A stretch of DNA of 64,000 nt from Theobroma cacao (taxonomy: Eukaryota; Streptophyta; Magnoliopsida; Malvales; Malvaceae), in assembly GCF_000208745.1 (NCBI RefSeq), contig NC_030858.1, forward strand, positions 328,597 to 392,596, given 5' to 3'. Below the pieces are notes generated by a model. The model made no database searches. It saw only the letters and a program-made list of their open reading frames with translations, and was not told the origin of the DNA. The translations under genes were made by a program, and so were the position numbers. This document shows, piece by piece, positions 1-11,300 of the stretch. The stretch's first letter is position 1. Every line of letters starts with the position of its first letter.

Positions 1-81
1 TTCCTCTGTACATTTTGTACTTTTTTGTCTGAAATGTTTTGGTTCATGTAAATGGTCTAACAATCTGAATGGAATAATCAG

Positions 82-439
82 TTGGAGTTTCATATACACC
101 ATGCAAAGGAGGCTGCAAGAGTTGCAAAAATATCATCATTACTTGATTCAAAGACTGGGAAAGTCACAAAGAAAGCACCCCGCTGCATTGTTGCTAAGCA
201 GAGTGCAGTAGTTGAGGCAAGTCAGGAGTTGTTGTTACTAATTGCTGGTTTATTTGAGTTATTGGCCTGATAATTGCAACCAAATCTGGTTTCAACTTGG
301 CTTATTTTTCTACTTTCAGGTGATATTGCATGAACCGGTTTGCGCGGAAGAGTTTTCAAAATGCAAAGCCCTTGGAAGAGTGTTTCTTAGAACATTAGGA
401 AGAACGGTTGCTGTGGGCATCGTGACTCGAATAGTTTAG
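82..439 (+). CDS. HBS1-like / eRF3-family translational GTPase, C-terminal end (5' partial)
   Basis: Two last coding exons are visible, 82-216 and 320-439 (TAG at 437-439), giving 84 residues; bases 1-81 are intron ending in CAG, and the rest of the gene lies outside the window. The peptide carries the C-terminal beta-barrel of EF1A-like release/rescue factors: EFHIHHAKEAARV, then KAPRCIVAKQSAVVE, then CKALGRVFLRTLGRTVAVG. By family knowledge HBS1 partners Pelota/Dom34 to rescue stalled ribosomes in no-go and non-stop mRNA decay in the cytosol. EF1A itself is less likely because the wording around the HIHHAKE segment fits HBS1 better than the canonical elongation factor. The intron 217-319 begins with GCAAGT instead of GT, a GC-AG intron; joining 216 to 320 keeps frame exactly (SAVVE|VILHEP). 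Nothing can be said of the GTPase domain from this window. Confidence 0.85.
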
Positions 440-2588
440 GAGCAGTAATAGTTTTCACATGTGGTCGTACACTTCAACAGCTTTCAACCATTAGACTTCC
501 TTTCTTGGTGAACGGCCACCTTGGTTGGAGACAAACTTTCTGTACTACTATTCAAGATTCACAACGAAGGTACTTATAAAACATTAAAAAAGAACAAAGC
601 CATTTCTTTTTTACGGCTTGTATACTCCATGTTTGTTGTAGAGACAGATTTAAAGCTTTAGTCTGTACCATTTCTGGTCGGGCTGTACAATCAGTTTGAT
701 TGATTCTTTATATAGTATTAAGGCTTAGAGAAATATGCAGATCTTCTACCTGGTCCTGGTTGCACCTTGTAGCTAATTCTCCTACCATACCATGTTTGTT
801 GTCAAGATAAGGCAAAGCCAGTGTCGTGTAGATATTACCTGCCTACCTGAACTGCTTAGGAACCAATGACCCGACAGGCAACGGTTTTAGTTATGAAAAC
901 ATGTGTAAACAGATTTGCATGAGCCTTAGAAGGAGTGTGAAAGCAATTTCGTCTTTGGGTTTTTCTTTCCAAGTCAATATACGATTTTCTTATGCTTGGT
1001 TTTTGCTTAAAGCAATCCAACCTAAAATATCTAATCAAAAACCGGACACGTAGTTCAACGTAATTAAAATTAACTGAAAATTGTAAAAACTCATTCAAAA
1101 ATGATCAGCTTTGCACCCCCAGAAGAAAATTTTTAATTACTAATTACTAATGAATTAACAAAGAAAATACCTGGGTTTGACTTTGAGGGACAAGATAATG
1201 CAACTGTATATTGTATTCCTTCACGTTTGCCTTAAATTTTCAATTATTTTTTAATATTTATTTCAATAAATAAACTAAAATCTCGAATTTGTTTATGAAA
1301 GAAACGGAAGAAATGTTACTTAACGGGTCTATATTACAAAGGTGGCAAGTTGCAAGGCGCGGTTGGTCAATGGAAAAGGGCAATTACGTCAAGTCATTGA
1401 AGAGGGAAGTATGTGTACTTGCAACAGTAGTTTGCCTTTTTTATCCCTCTCCCCTTTTACTATAACAATATATAAAAAACAGTGGTAGTATATAACAAGG
1501 CCAGCAAGAGGCTACCTACTAGAAAAAAAAAAAATTAAATAAAAAAATAAAAGAACTGACCTTTCTCAATTTTATCTAATCAGAGAGGGCAGAGAAGAGC
1601 AAAGTCTCTCTCTCTTTCTCTGCTTTTTTTTTTACCTTCTGAACTTCTCGATCCTTTTTTGTTCTTTGTTGTTATATCCATTTTCAGTTCTAAACAAGTA
1701 CATCTAAGGTAAGCCCCCAATTTTGTTCACTTCTCTTTCTTTTTCTTTTTGTTTTTTTTCTTCTTGAATATGCTTAGTGGGTTGCTTTTAAATTTGGTTG
1801 ATTTCCCAAGCTCTTTTTCTATTCACATGGTAGGTACCCATGATTGCTTGCTGATTTTTTTTTTCTTTTTATTAGTTCTATTAATACTGCCGGTTTGGGT
1901 GTAATCTTTTGACAAAGATTGTTGCTTTATGGACTGCTTTTTCATTTTGCTGAATACCCAATTGATCATTTCGTTTTACTCTTTATTGATGCATTCTTTT
2001 TAGGTGACGTGATGAATCTTGTTGTTTTCACTGCGTATTTGATCATTTTCGTGATTGCCTATGCTCTTTATTCTTTCGTTTTCTGCTATATTAGTGTTTC
2101 GTTATTTACAATTCTGGTAGCAATCGGAATCTACTTGTATGGCGTGATTTTTAATTTGGATAATAGTAATAAAATAATAATTAATATCATTACGAGTGTC
2201 TATCTGGTTATGACTTCTTCACTCTGTTTGGAGATCAGTTCCATGTTATTGCACGCATCTGATAAGTTGATTGGTTTTAAGATTGTACTAGTTAATTAAA
2301 GGATCTTCCATCTTCCTCTTTGTTGTGTTTGGATTTTAGACGCGTTTAAACTGTTGCCACTTTCCATTGACCTTAGGAGTATGTTAGTAACTGCAACTTA
2401 CAGTTTTCTTCTGCTATGTGCAGCATCTTAGTTGGCATCATATAGTAGATCACCAGTTGATTTTTCTTGTTTGACACCTCGACGCTTAGTTGGTTTGTCC
2501 AAAAAGTTCTTTCTGATCTAATCTACGTTTCTCATACAAGAGAGGTGCATGCCATGCACTTGTAGTTTATTATGTAAGTTGTTTCTTT
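440..2588. other. HBS1 3' UTR, intergenic DNA, and leader exon/intron of the DUF1644 gene
   Basis: The first roughly 300 bases after the HBS1-like stop are likely its 3' UTR. A TATATAAAA box lies at 1469-1477, followed by a CT-rich stretch near 1595-1625 typical of plant 5' UTRs. A good splice donor (CTAAG|GTAAGC) falls at 1709. The likely leader intron therefore runs from 1709 to an acceptor somewhere in about 2540-2567, just ahead of the DUF1644 ATG. T-rich open frames inside this interval are explained by intron composition. No other gene is seen. Confidence 0.6.
1469..1477 (+). promoter_or_regulatory. TATA box candidate for the DUF1644 gene
   Basis: TATATAAAA sits about 120 bases before the CT-rich leader and about 230 bases before the leader-intron donor at 1709. 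Its position fits a transcription start near 1500. This is by motif and spacing only. Confidence 0.45.
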
Positions 2589-4170
2589 ATGGCCTTCGAA
2601 CCTTTTAATGCCCGAGGGCTCCAACCCAATAATTCTTACATGGAGGATGTTCAGTTGAATACCAATTGGGATGATGTGATTTGTCCTATATGTTTGGATT
2701 TCCCCCACAATGGTGTACTCCTTCAATGCTCATCTTACGAGAAAGGCTGCCGTGCTTTTGTGTGTGACACAGACCACTTGCATTCAAATTGTTTGGATCG
2801 GTTCAAAAAAGCTTATGGGATGTCATCTCCTTCAACATCTGATACAATTTCTATAACAAACATTCAGCTAACGGTATCTGAAGACAACTGCAGGCCGACC
2901 TGTCCCTTATGTAGAGGGGAAGTCACTGGATGGGTTGTTGTTGATAAGGCTCGTCTACATCTAGATGAGAAGAAGCGTTGTTGTGAGGAGGAACAATGCA
3001 CATTTGCAGGAAGCTACTTGGAACTAAGGAAACATGCTCAGTTAGAACACCCTCATGCTCGTCCTTCGAGAATTGATCCTGCTCGGCAGCTTGATTGGGA
3101 GAATTTTCAGCAGTCCTCTGAGATAATAGATGTTTTGAGCACCATACATTCAGAAGTCCCACGTGGAGTGGTTCTTGGAGACTATGTAATTGAATATGGT
3201 GAAGATGATTCTGGAGATGAGTTTGAGGACTTCCCTGGTGATGAGGGCAACTGGTGGACCTCTTGTATTTTATATCAGATGTTTGATAACTTCAGGAATT
3301 CTAGAAATAGAAGGAGATCAAGAGTCACAGATACTAGAAGGGGAAGTCGTCGCTCTAGCTATGCTTCATCAAATTCTGATGAGGGTTCAGTGGCTTCTGT
3401 AGAATTTGCAGAATATAGAGTAGATGAGACTGATGATGAGTTTGTTAGCACAAGTGCCCCCTCCAGAGGTAGCTCTGCCTATCGGAGGTCAGTAGTTCTT
3501 TTTTCTTCTTCCAATTCCCTTTCTTAGATGTTCTATTGTTCTGCTCATCTCTAGTTTTACTTGTTGTTTATGAAATAAGATATTATAATGGGCATCACAG
3601 AAAAACAGTTGCTTTATGTTGGACCAGATGTCAAAAAGCATCTCATGGTTTATTGTCTTTTTAATTGGTTTTCTACCTGGAAGTGTTATTTGTGAAATCA
3701 TTTGTCTCCTGAACGTATCATAAAGACAAATCTTTTACATAATTAATGAGATGTTTGGCCTGCATTAGAACAGCTTGTGCTGTTGGGCTTTGGTCAAATT
3801 CCCGATGAATGGATCTTGTTTCTAATGAGAAGTTTGGAATAAACCAAATTTGTGGTGCAACAAGTACTAAAAAGTTGAAAGAGTATCTTTCAGCTTCATA
3901 ATTGTGCTTGCTGCAGCTACGAGCTATACAAACTAGTCTGATTTCCCATGTGTTATTGCTGTTGGCTACTGAGTAATGACTGCACCTCACAGTCCACATT
4001 ATCTGTTGTATTTAAATGAATGCAGTTGTTTCATTGACATATTTAGTTTGTTAGAAATACATGACAGCAGTTACTGGTTTTATGATCTTATTTTTCTTCG
4101 AAGTTTATCTATTTTTGTTCATGAATTTCACAGTTCACGAAGACGTCGTTCCCGCTTTTATGATAATTAG
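2589..4170 (+). CDS. DUF1644 family Cys/His-rich (RING-like) protein
   Basis: Two coding exons, 2589-3487 and 4134-4170 (TAG), make a 311-residue protein. The ATG at 2589 follows a predicted leader intron. Residues about 30-60 hold CPICLDFPHNGVLLQC, a split zinc-binding module, continuing through CRAFVCDTDHLHSNCLDRF. A second part, CPLCRGEVTGWVVV, lies near residue 105. The following block (DEKKRCCEEEQCTFAGSYLE, HARPSRIDPARQ) is the DUF1644 signature. An acidic stretch near residues 205-220 and an Arg/Ser-rich tail follow. The second exon contributes only 12 residues (ending RRRRSRFYDN), a tail characteristic of this family, and the AG|GT...CAG|TT junction restores frame. The family is plant-specific and often annotated as putative E3 ligase or zinc-finger protein; its activity is not established here. 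If intron 3488-4133 were retained the protein would end 13 residues later at 3527 with a different tail. Confidence 0.88.
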
Positions 4171-5365
4171 GTATGTACTGTCCAAAGCTTCCCTTGCTTC
4201 CTTTTATACAGGCTTTACTTTGCAAAGCCAAATTTTGATGAGCTTGACTCAAGTTTCCACTGATATTTGTGAAAACGTTTCTGGTCTGAGTTTTGTAGAG
4301 TGTAAGGCATGAATTGTGTTTTAAAACTTATAAGATGTCAAATTCTCAAGTTTCAATCATTCATTCATTCATTCATTCTCTCAATTTCTGCTAGCAGCAC
4401 CGAAGAAGAAATGAAGCTAGGGATTGATCGTGTAGAAGTGGAAAGTTACGGGACACTTGCTTCAGCAGATAGTTTTAGATTGCAAAACATGTAAAAATAC
4501 CTTTGGAACTTGTTATGCATGTGATCCAATGTTCTGATCAAACTTGAATTTCAAACATTAGAATTTCATGTGGTTCTGTTGACCATTTTTGTTGCTTTAA
4601 GATGTTTTATATAGAAATCTGATGAGAAAATTTTTTTAAGAACATTGGGATATTTTCTATAGCCAACTGATGTATTTAACGATCATCTGTTTACCAATCA
4701 TTTACTTTGAATGGGTTGTGGTGTGCTTTCAGGAGCAGAATGACAACCCACTTGTAGAGGTAACCCTGAGAAATTGATTAGTACAACAAAAGAATTCGTA
4801 TTTAAAGCTGCACAATTTATATGGCTGGTAATTGCTGGTAAGTCAGCATCTTGGTTTCCATCGGTATTGTTCTGCTAATGTGCCTGAAAATGACAATCCT
4901 ACTCCAATTTCGCTGTCAGCATAGTCCGTGGTAATGGCTGCCTCCGCTGGCTGTATTTTCCTGATTTTTTTCCTCCTTGCATCATTGTCCGATTGTACTC
5001 TTTTACTCTTTCCCTGTTTCTTGTTTAGCGGTTAAAACAAAAGATTAACCAAACCGTCCAATTAACTATCGCTTGTTCATTTTCATACCAGAAATAAGCT
5101 TTAAGCGTGATCAAACAACTAAGATTTTCATTCCCGAGTCATCAATCACCACCTTCAGAATATGTAAAATTCTATCATACATGGTTCTATGTCCTGTAAG
5201 TACTTTCAAACAGCTATGGCTTTAACATATGACCAGAGACAATGCAAAATTTGAGATGAATACAGAGCTAGAAGGCCCCCCAGTTTCCAAGAAATAAAAT
5301 AATACTGAAAATGAGAGCCCGATGTGCTGAGATTTGCCACTGATAACAAAATAGATAGCCAGTGA
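4171..5365. other. Convergent 3' flanks of the DUF1644 gene (+) and the REI1-like gene (-)
   Basis: No coding region is supported here. The left part is likely DUF1644 3' UTR, and a CATT tetranucleotide repeat sits at about 4357-4379. The right part, up to 5365, is the 3' UTR side of the minus-strand REI1-like gene. Confidence 0.6.
4357..4379 (+). repeat. CATT/ATTC tetranucleotide microsatellite
   Basis: Five to six tandem copies of a four-base unit lie in the 3' flank of the DUF1644 gene. It is probably length-polymorphic and has no inferred function. Confidence 0.8.
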
Positions 5366-7275
5366 CTAAAATGGAACATTCTTAGGCAAGTTTCGGATGA
5401 CATTATTCTTCATGCCAACTTTCGTCCGCATTGCTTCCACACCCGATCTATTCATTTGTTTCATCACCTTCATTCTCACTATTTGCTCTCTTGACTGCAC
5501 AGTTGCTAATCCCATACTCCTGTACCTGAAAATCAATGCAAAATTCCCCATTACTGTATGATTACAGTCTGCGTGTTGATCGTTGTATAAACTAAGGAAT
5601 TCAACCCTTTTCTAACCCTTTTTTTACTTTATAGTGAGCAAAAGCGAGGGGGGAATAGGGTGGGGTTGCTAGTTCCGATGGTTTAACAGACTTAGTAAGA
5701 GTGAAATCGACCTTGAGGCCAAGGCAGCCGTAATGGCCATGTTATTTGCAGGTGATGGGCGAGGCTTCTGTCGATAATAGCGCAAGTATTCACGAGAACC
5801 AAGTGTTTTTGTCATTATTCCCTGATCGGATCTTCTAGTTATAATAAGCTCTGAGCCACCACCAAGTTCTACAGTGTTGCCCATATCACCAACTGCAACC
5901 AACTGCTTCCCACTCTCATCCACATAGCTGTTTTCAAAGAAACAATAATAAGCAATAACAAATTAATATAAAAAAGATAAAATCAGATAAAATGATTGTT
6001 GAACAAAATGCACACCTGCTGCTATAATCATAGAATTCTTCCAATTCTGCTTCCTCCTCTTCATCGCCATCACCATAATGCACTTTACAATGAGCTTTGG
6101 CTGCCATATGTTTCCTAACAGCTTCCAAGCTAGCAAAAGGATGGCACCGTTCATTACAATACAGACACATGAAATCTCTCTTAACCTGAGATAAAGAAAC
6201 CATATCGAGAGGGTGAACAAACCAAAATTTGATATATAACATATCTATCCAACAAAAGTACATACACTTTGGTACCTTAAGGCCAAGGTAGGTGAGCAAG
6301 CCTTCTGGATCCTTCAAATACTCAACATCAGGAATGAAGAAACCATGAAACTTATGCATGTGAACCATGCAGCTTTCAATGGTATCATGGTCAATATCAC
6401 ACATAAAACAACAGCATGGATCTAACTCCACTTCTTCTTCATCATCGGTATCCATTTCATCACCAGATGCTTCCTCGTTCACATTCAAATCGGTTAAGGA
6501 ATTTGCAGCCTGACCAACCAAGTCTTCTTCTGGATCAACCTCCAACCACTCATCTTCACTTTCCTCATCATTTTTATCCCTTGGTTGTGGAGGTTTGTTT
6601 ACAGCACAGCGAGGAAGTGGCTTGATAATTGCCTTCTCTTCTTCAGGGTTATTGGTTCCTTGAGAAGCCCGCATGACATGGGTTCGTGAGTTGAGATGCT
6701 GAGCATGAGCCTTGGAACTTCGATACCCTTTGCCGCAGAGACCACAACTGTAAAGCATGGGGGTTTCATTCCGCTTATCTTTCTCTTGAGCAAGCGCTGA
6801 TTGTCTTGCCAGAAACAGAGCTTCTGTCACTCCTGGAACTCCAGCTACCTGATTCATTTCACCATAAAAACTCGCAACAATTATTCAAAAGCAACCATTA
6901 ATTCAACAAAATGATTCATAAAAATATCAAACTTTAGCATCACAAAAGTTTCAATTTGAATAATTCAAACCACATATATGATTGCAAACATGGGAATATT
7001 GTTTTCACTTATGCACAAACAAAATTAAGAAAAACGAAGACCCTTTTCAATTGCAAAAACCAACAGCTCGTGCGGTGTATTCCAACTAACAACAAAGAAA
7101 AAGATTATGGTAGAATCAGAAATAGTAAAAGCCTCATACGGACATAACAAAAAGAAGAAGAAAGACAGACCTTGCGCTTGAGATTGTAGCGGTGCCAATC
7201 AGACCTGTAATGGAGCTTCTGCTCTGCATCGTCTTTGAATTCTTTGTTACAAGCGTTGCACGTTAGCCCCGGCAT
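5366..7275 (-). CDS. REIL1: REI1-like cytoplasmic 60S ribosome biogenesis zinc-finger protein
   Basis: Five exons on the minus strand, 7171-7275, 6276-6848, 6016-6185, 5712-5927 and 5366-5525, give 407 residues, the usual length for REI1/ZNF622-type proteins. Four C2H2 fingers are visible. The first has C6, C9, H22 and H28 (CNACNKEFKDDAEQ). The second is CGLCGKGYRSSKAHAQH. The third is CFMCDIDHDTIESCMVHMH. The fourth is CLYCNERCHPFASLEAVRKH. The acidic linker before finger three and the C-terminal GNTVELGGGSELIITRR and KTLGSREYLRYYRQ blocks are family hallmarks. By family knowledge REI1 acts late in cytoplasmic 60S maturation, helping release and recycle shuttling factors such as Arx1; Arabidopsis REIL1/REIL2 support growth in the cold. 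The ATG at 7275 is chosen because the finger begins five residues later and nothing upstream is conserved. The gene shares a divergent promoter region with the KAKU4-like gene that carries site II motifs. REIL1 versus REIL2 cannot be told apart here. Confidence 0.93.
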
Positions 7276-8393
7276 TTCCTTCTTCAACCAAAAGAGGCCA
7301 GACGTGATTGGGTTGGAAAAATATATGTGGAGGCGATTGTTTATTAGGTTTATGCGATGCCTCCTACTCGAAGTCGGTGGGAAGCCGAATTGAATGATTC
7401 CACCTCTTCGCTTGCGTAATCGATCCTCTCCCCCATTTTTTTTCGGCTTTTCTCATTTCGACCCGAATGATTTGGGTTGGACCATATTGCTTTAAGGCCC
7501 GTAAAACTATATATTTGGGCCTCTACATGGGCTTGAAAACCCATTACATTCTCCACTTTTATTTTTTGAATCAATAAAAATAAAATACTAATCGATTAAT
7601 TGAGTTAAATAAGTTAATTCCCAAATTAATTGAAATTCGAAGTTATGAATTTTAATACACTCGAAAGCAATTTTCTTAATTTTTATTTATTGTAAATGAA
7701 TTTATTTGATTTTAATCGAAAATTACTAATTGATCTCAAATTCAGAGTTGCCTAATTTTCCTATGTATGTGAATTAAACCAAAAGAAAAACCATGGTTTC
7801 CGTGGTCCACCTTCGTATCCTTAAGTAACCAAACCTTCACCTCGTCCATGTCTCCATATTAATTGTTCATCTCAGAATGTCATCCAGGTTTAATCATTTG
7901 ACTTGGCACAACCACCAAACGATTAATCAGTACAGCAAGAGCAGGAATTTCTGGTTTTGTTTTGGAGCATTGCTCTTTTTGAGATTTACATCGTACCATC
8001 ATTATTACAGCATCATTCATTCATCAAACCGGCATCGGTTTGATCTGGAGATTGTTTTTTTCTTCTTCTTTTTTCCATTTTTTAACGTAATCTGAGATTC
8101 AAAACGATCCATTCCGACCGAAAAGGCCAAAAATGGAAAACCTGGCCAATTGAAGATGGACACGTCAGGCAAGAAATAACCGGTTATTAACCGCTAAAAG
8201 GAAAAGGAAAGGGAAAAAAAAAATTAAAAAGCCATCCATTTATAGAACCCGCAGCCTCACCTTATTCTCTCTCTCTCTCTCTCTGTATTTTTTTTTTGGT
8301 TTCTCTTGCAAGGGAACAGAACATGACAAACCCTTCAGGCTTAAACACTCCGACTTCTTTGTAACTAACCCCCTTGTCTTTCTACTTGTCGAC
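7276..8393. promoter_or_regulatory. Divergent intergenic promoter region between the REI1-like (-) and KAKU4-like (+) genes
   Basis: The 1.1 kb between the two start codons holds three TGGGCY/GGCCC (site II) motifs at 7496-7500, 7516-7521 and 7528-7533, about 220-260 bases upstream of the REI1-like ATG. The centre (about 7560-7760) is very AT-rich with repeated ATCGATT/AATTGA words and may be a degraded repeat. The KAKU4 side has a TATA-like TTTATAG near 8239-8245 and a CT repeat leader at 8266-8284. Confidence 0.6.
8266..8284 (+). repeat. CT dinucleotide repeat in the KAKU4-like 5' leader
   Basis: An uninterrupted TC/CT run lies about 110 bases upstream of the ATG at 8394 and 20-30 bases downstream of a TATA-like word. 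Y-patch and CT-rich leaders are common in plant core promoters. Confidence 0.75.
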
Positions 8394-11300
8394 ATGGCCA
8401 CGATTTCAGGAGCTAGCCAACGGCGAGAGCCCAGTTCGGGTGGCAAAATGGTGAGGCCGAGGCGAGCCGCCTTACCCAGGACGCCTTATGACCGCCCCAG
8501 ATTGGTCAATCCCACTCAGCAAAACCCTAATTGGATCTCCAGACACGTTTTCTCTCCCACTCGCACGATTGTCACCGGCGCCGGCAGGATTCTCTCCTCT
8601 GTTTTCGGCTATGAATCTTCCTCCTCCTCCTCCTCTTCTTCTTCTTCCGACTGCGATTTCTCTTCAGGTTCCATATAGCATTTTTATTTGTTCCCTGTTC
8701 AAGCTTATGTATCTCAGAATGCGGCATTTCTATTCCTTTCCCCTCTGCTTTAGTTGAATGCTATTTGGAGAGTTGGTAATGGCTTCTGTTCTAGGTTTTC
8801 GAATGAGGGATTTCTATAATCAAAGTTTGTAGCTTTTTTGTTAACTGTCCAATTGCGTACAAAGATGGAGCCTAGCATGTCGGTTGTAGCCATAGCCCGC
8901 AGACAGTAGCGTTAGTACTGGTAGTGATGGTGTTATGCTTCGCTTTTGCAAAGTCCTTTGCTTTGCAAATCCTGCTGCTAATTGTATTTTCTTATCCTGA
9001 TTCTTGAGGGTTTCTTCATCTTTCCTGACCTTCTTCAGGGGCCCTAACGTTTTAAAGGATAATTAAGCATATTTCTTTTTGGTAGAAATAGAGACTAAAC
9101 AATCAGATTAATATAGGAGGCAATAAACACTCCATGTTTTTAAACTGTCTATGCTTCTGAAATTTCCGTTTTCTCAGGTAGCAGTGCATGTATAGAGCTC
9201 ATACTGCATCCATGTTTATTCATATAATTTTTTGGTGCAGATGACACTGATGACAACAATGATGATAAAGATGTCCTGTCTCAAGGGGTTCATACCATAG
9301 AACATGTAAGTATGCTACCCTTTATGCTTCTTGTCATGCTGAATAAGTAGCTTGGATTTAAAAAAAAAAAAAAACTTTTATTTGGTGATACTGGTAACTT
9401 TGATGCTGATTTGATAATATTTTTTTTTCTCTGTTTTGTTTACTTGCCATGGTAGCATGTAGACATTCTTGACTCTAGTGATGATTGTAATGATGTTAGA
9501 GGATGCCTTAGTTGTTTCTTTGTGGGGCATCAGAGGGAGCCCCTATCTTTTGCAGGAAAGACTGAAACCAAGCGCCTAATAGAGCAGCTTCTCGTGCAGG
9601 AGACTTTCTCAAGGTAAGTAAGAACTTTATTTTCTTATTTGCTTATTTGGACTTTTGCCTGTTTTAATTCTTTTGTTCTTCCTCCATAGAGTGTCCTACT
9701 CATAAATTATGTTATCAACACCAAGTAATGCATGTGAATCATAACATTTACAGAATTTGATTCTTTGGCAAACTTCACATGACATTTTTTAATTGATTAT
9801 GCATTTCAACTGATTTGCACTCATATGTATCTCCTGTTAAGCATAATTTGACTTCAAGTTTTGAATGGATGCTACTTCTGACCAGGGAAGAGTGTGATAA
9901 ACTAACAAATATTATCAAATCAAGAGTAATGGACTCTCCCATGCTCACAGGCATGGGGGATGCAAGACTAAATGAAACGCCTAACAGGACAGGTGGAAGT
10001 GGTATGGCTTTCTTGAATTTGACAGACCTAATTTCAAGAATGAACTTCTTAGGACCCATGGTTGACTGGTTGTGTTTTTTATTTTTCAGATGTTGAAATT
10101 CATGATCTTTGCAGTGCAGCTGTTATGGAGGCAAGAAAATGGTTAGAGGAGAAGAAGTTAGGATCAAGTTCTAAGTCAGAATTGGACAATGAGACCTCTG
10201 CTCGGAATCCTGTTACATTCACACATGTTTGTAACTCTTTTTCTTATTATGCTTTTGGACTGTACTTCGTTTTAAATTATTTCTTAGAAGGAAAATAGTG
10301 CAAGTGTTAAGTCCGAGACAGGAACATTCTCTTGGGAAGATAATTGACAAGGCTTTAGGCTTTAGTTAGATTATTATCACCGTGATACTATTATACTTTT
10401 GATAGCATCAGTACTGCACTAAAGATTGTCTGCCTGTTTCATCAATGAATGCTAGCTTCTTGAGCACCAGCTATGTGATTGATACAAATTCACCCCCTTT
10501 GCCTCATCTAACTTATGCTGAATCTTCTCTTTCTTCCCCTTCTCCCCTTGGTTCTGTGCCATCTCCTTTCTGCTTTGAAGATTGAAACTGGGTTCTACCT
10601 CAAAATAACTACTTTTTATTTGGTCTATAGTATCATTTTTTTTATTATTCATGCTTCTTGTACTTAAACGTTTGTTTTCCTTATGTGGAAGATCTAATGA
10701 AGAAAAAATGTAGCATGTATCACAGGGACGAGTTTGAATATATGGGCCATAAATGGGTATAAAAGTTTTATCCTTCGGCTCCCTAAGTTTAGAGAAAATT
10801 CTTATAGATATAAATTTCTTATGCTGTGTAGCTGTGCCAGTAGGTTGATTTTATGGTTTACTCACACTTGTGTAGGCAATGATGAAAAAGTGATGCCATT
10901 TCTGTTGTGCATAATTTTTAGTGGATTAATGATGTTAATACCAACGCTGTTGAAAGAAAACTTATGATGAAAATTGTTGATATCTTAATATTATGTTAGT
11001 GTAAGAATATGTCCATTTCTAACTCAATAAGTTTCTATTGTTGCAGGGTGCTGAAGGGGAAACAGGATCACCTGTGGACGTGGCCAAGTCATACATGCGA
11101 ACTCGTCCTCCATGGGCATCACCTTCTACAAAAAATATTGGATTTAGATCTTCATCACCAATTGGGATGCCACTTTTCAAGGAAGATACACCATATTCAA
11201 TTGGTGGCAATTCCTTCTCCTCATTCAAGGTGCTGTTATATGCTTATTTTGATTTATGAATATATGTAATTATGCATATATGTATTTTATGGGCATTAAG

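Noticed and set aside
1919..2299. A 126-residue hydrophobic open frame
   Set aside because: It lies inside the predicted leader intron of the DUF1644 gene, is T-rich, and matches no family; it is explained by intron composition.
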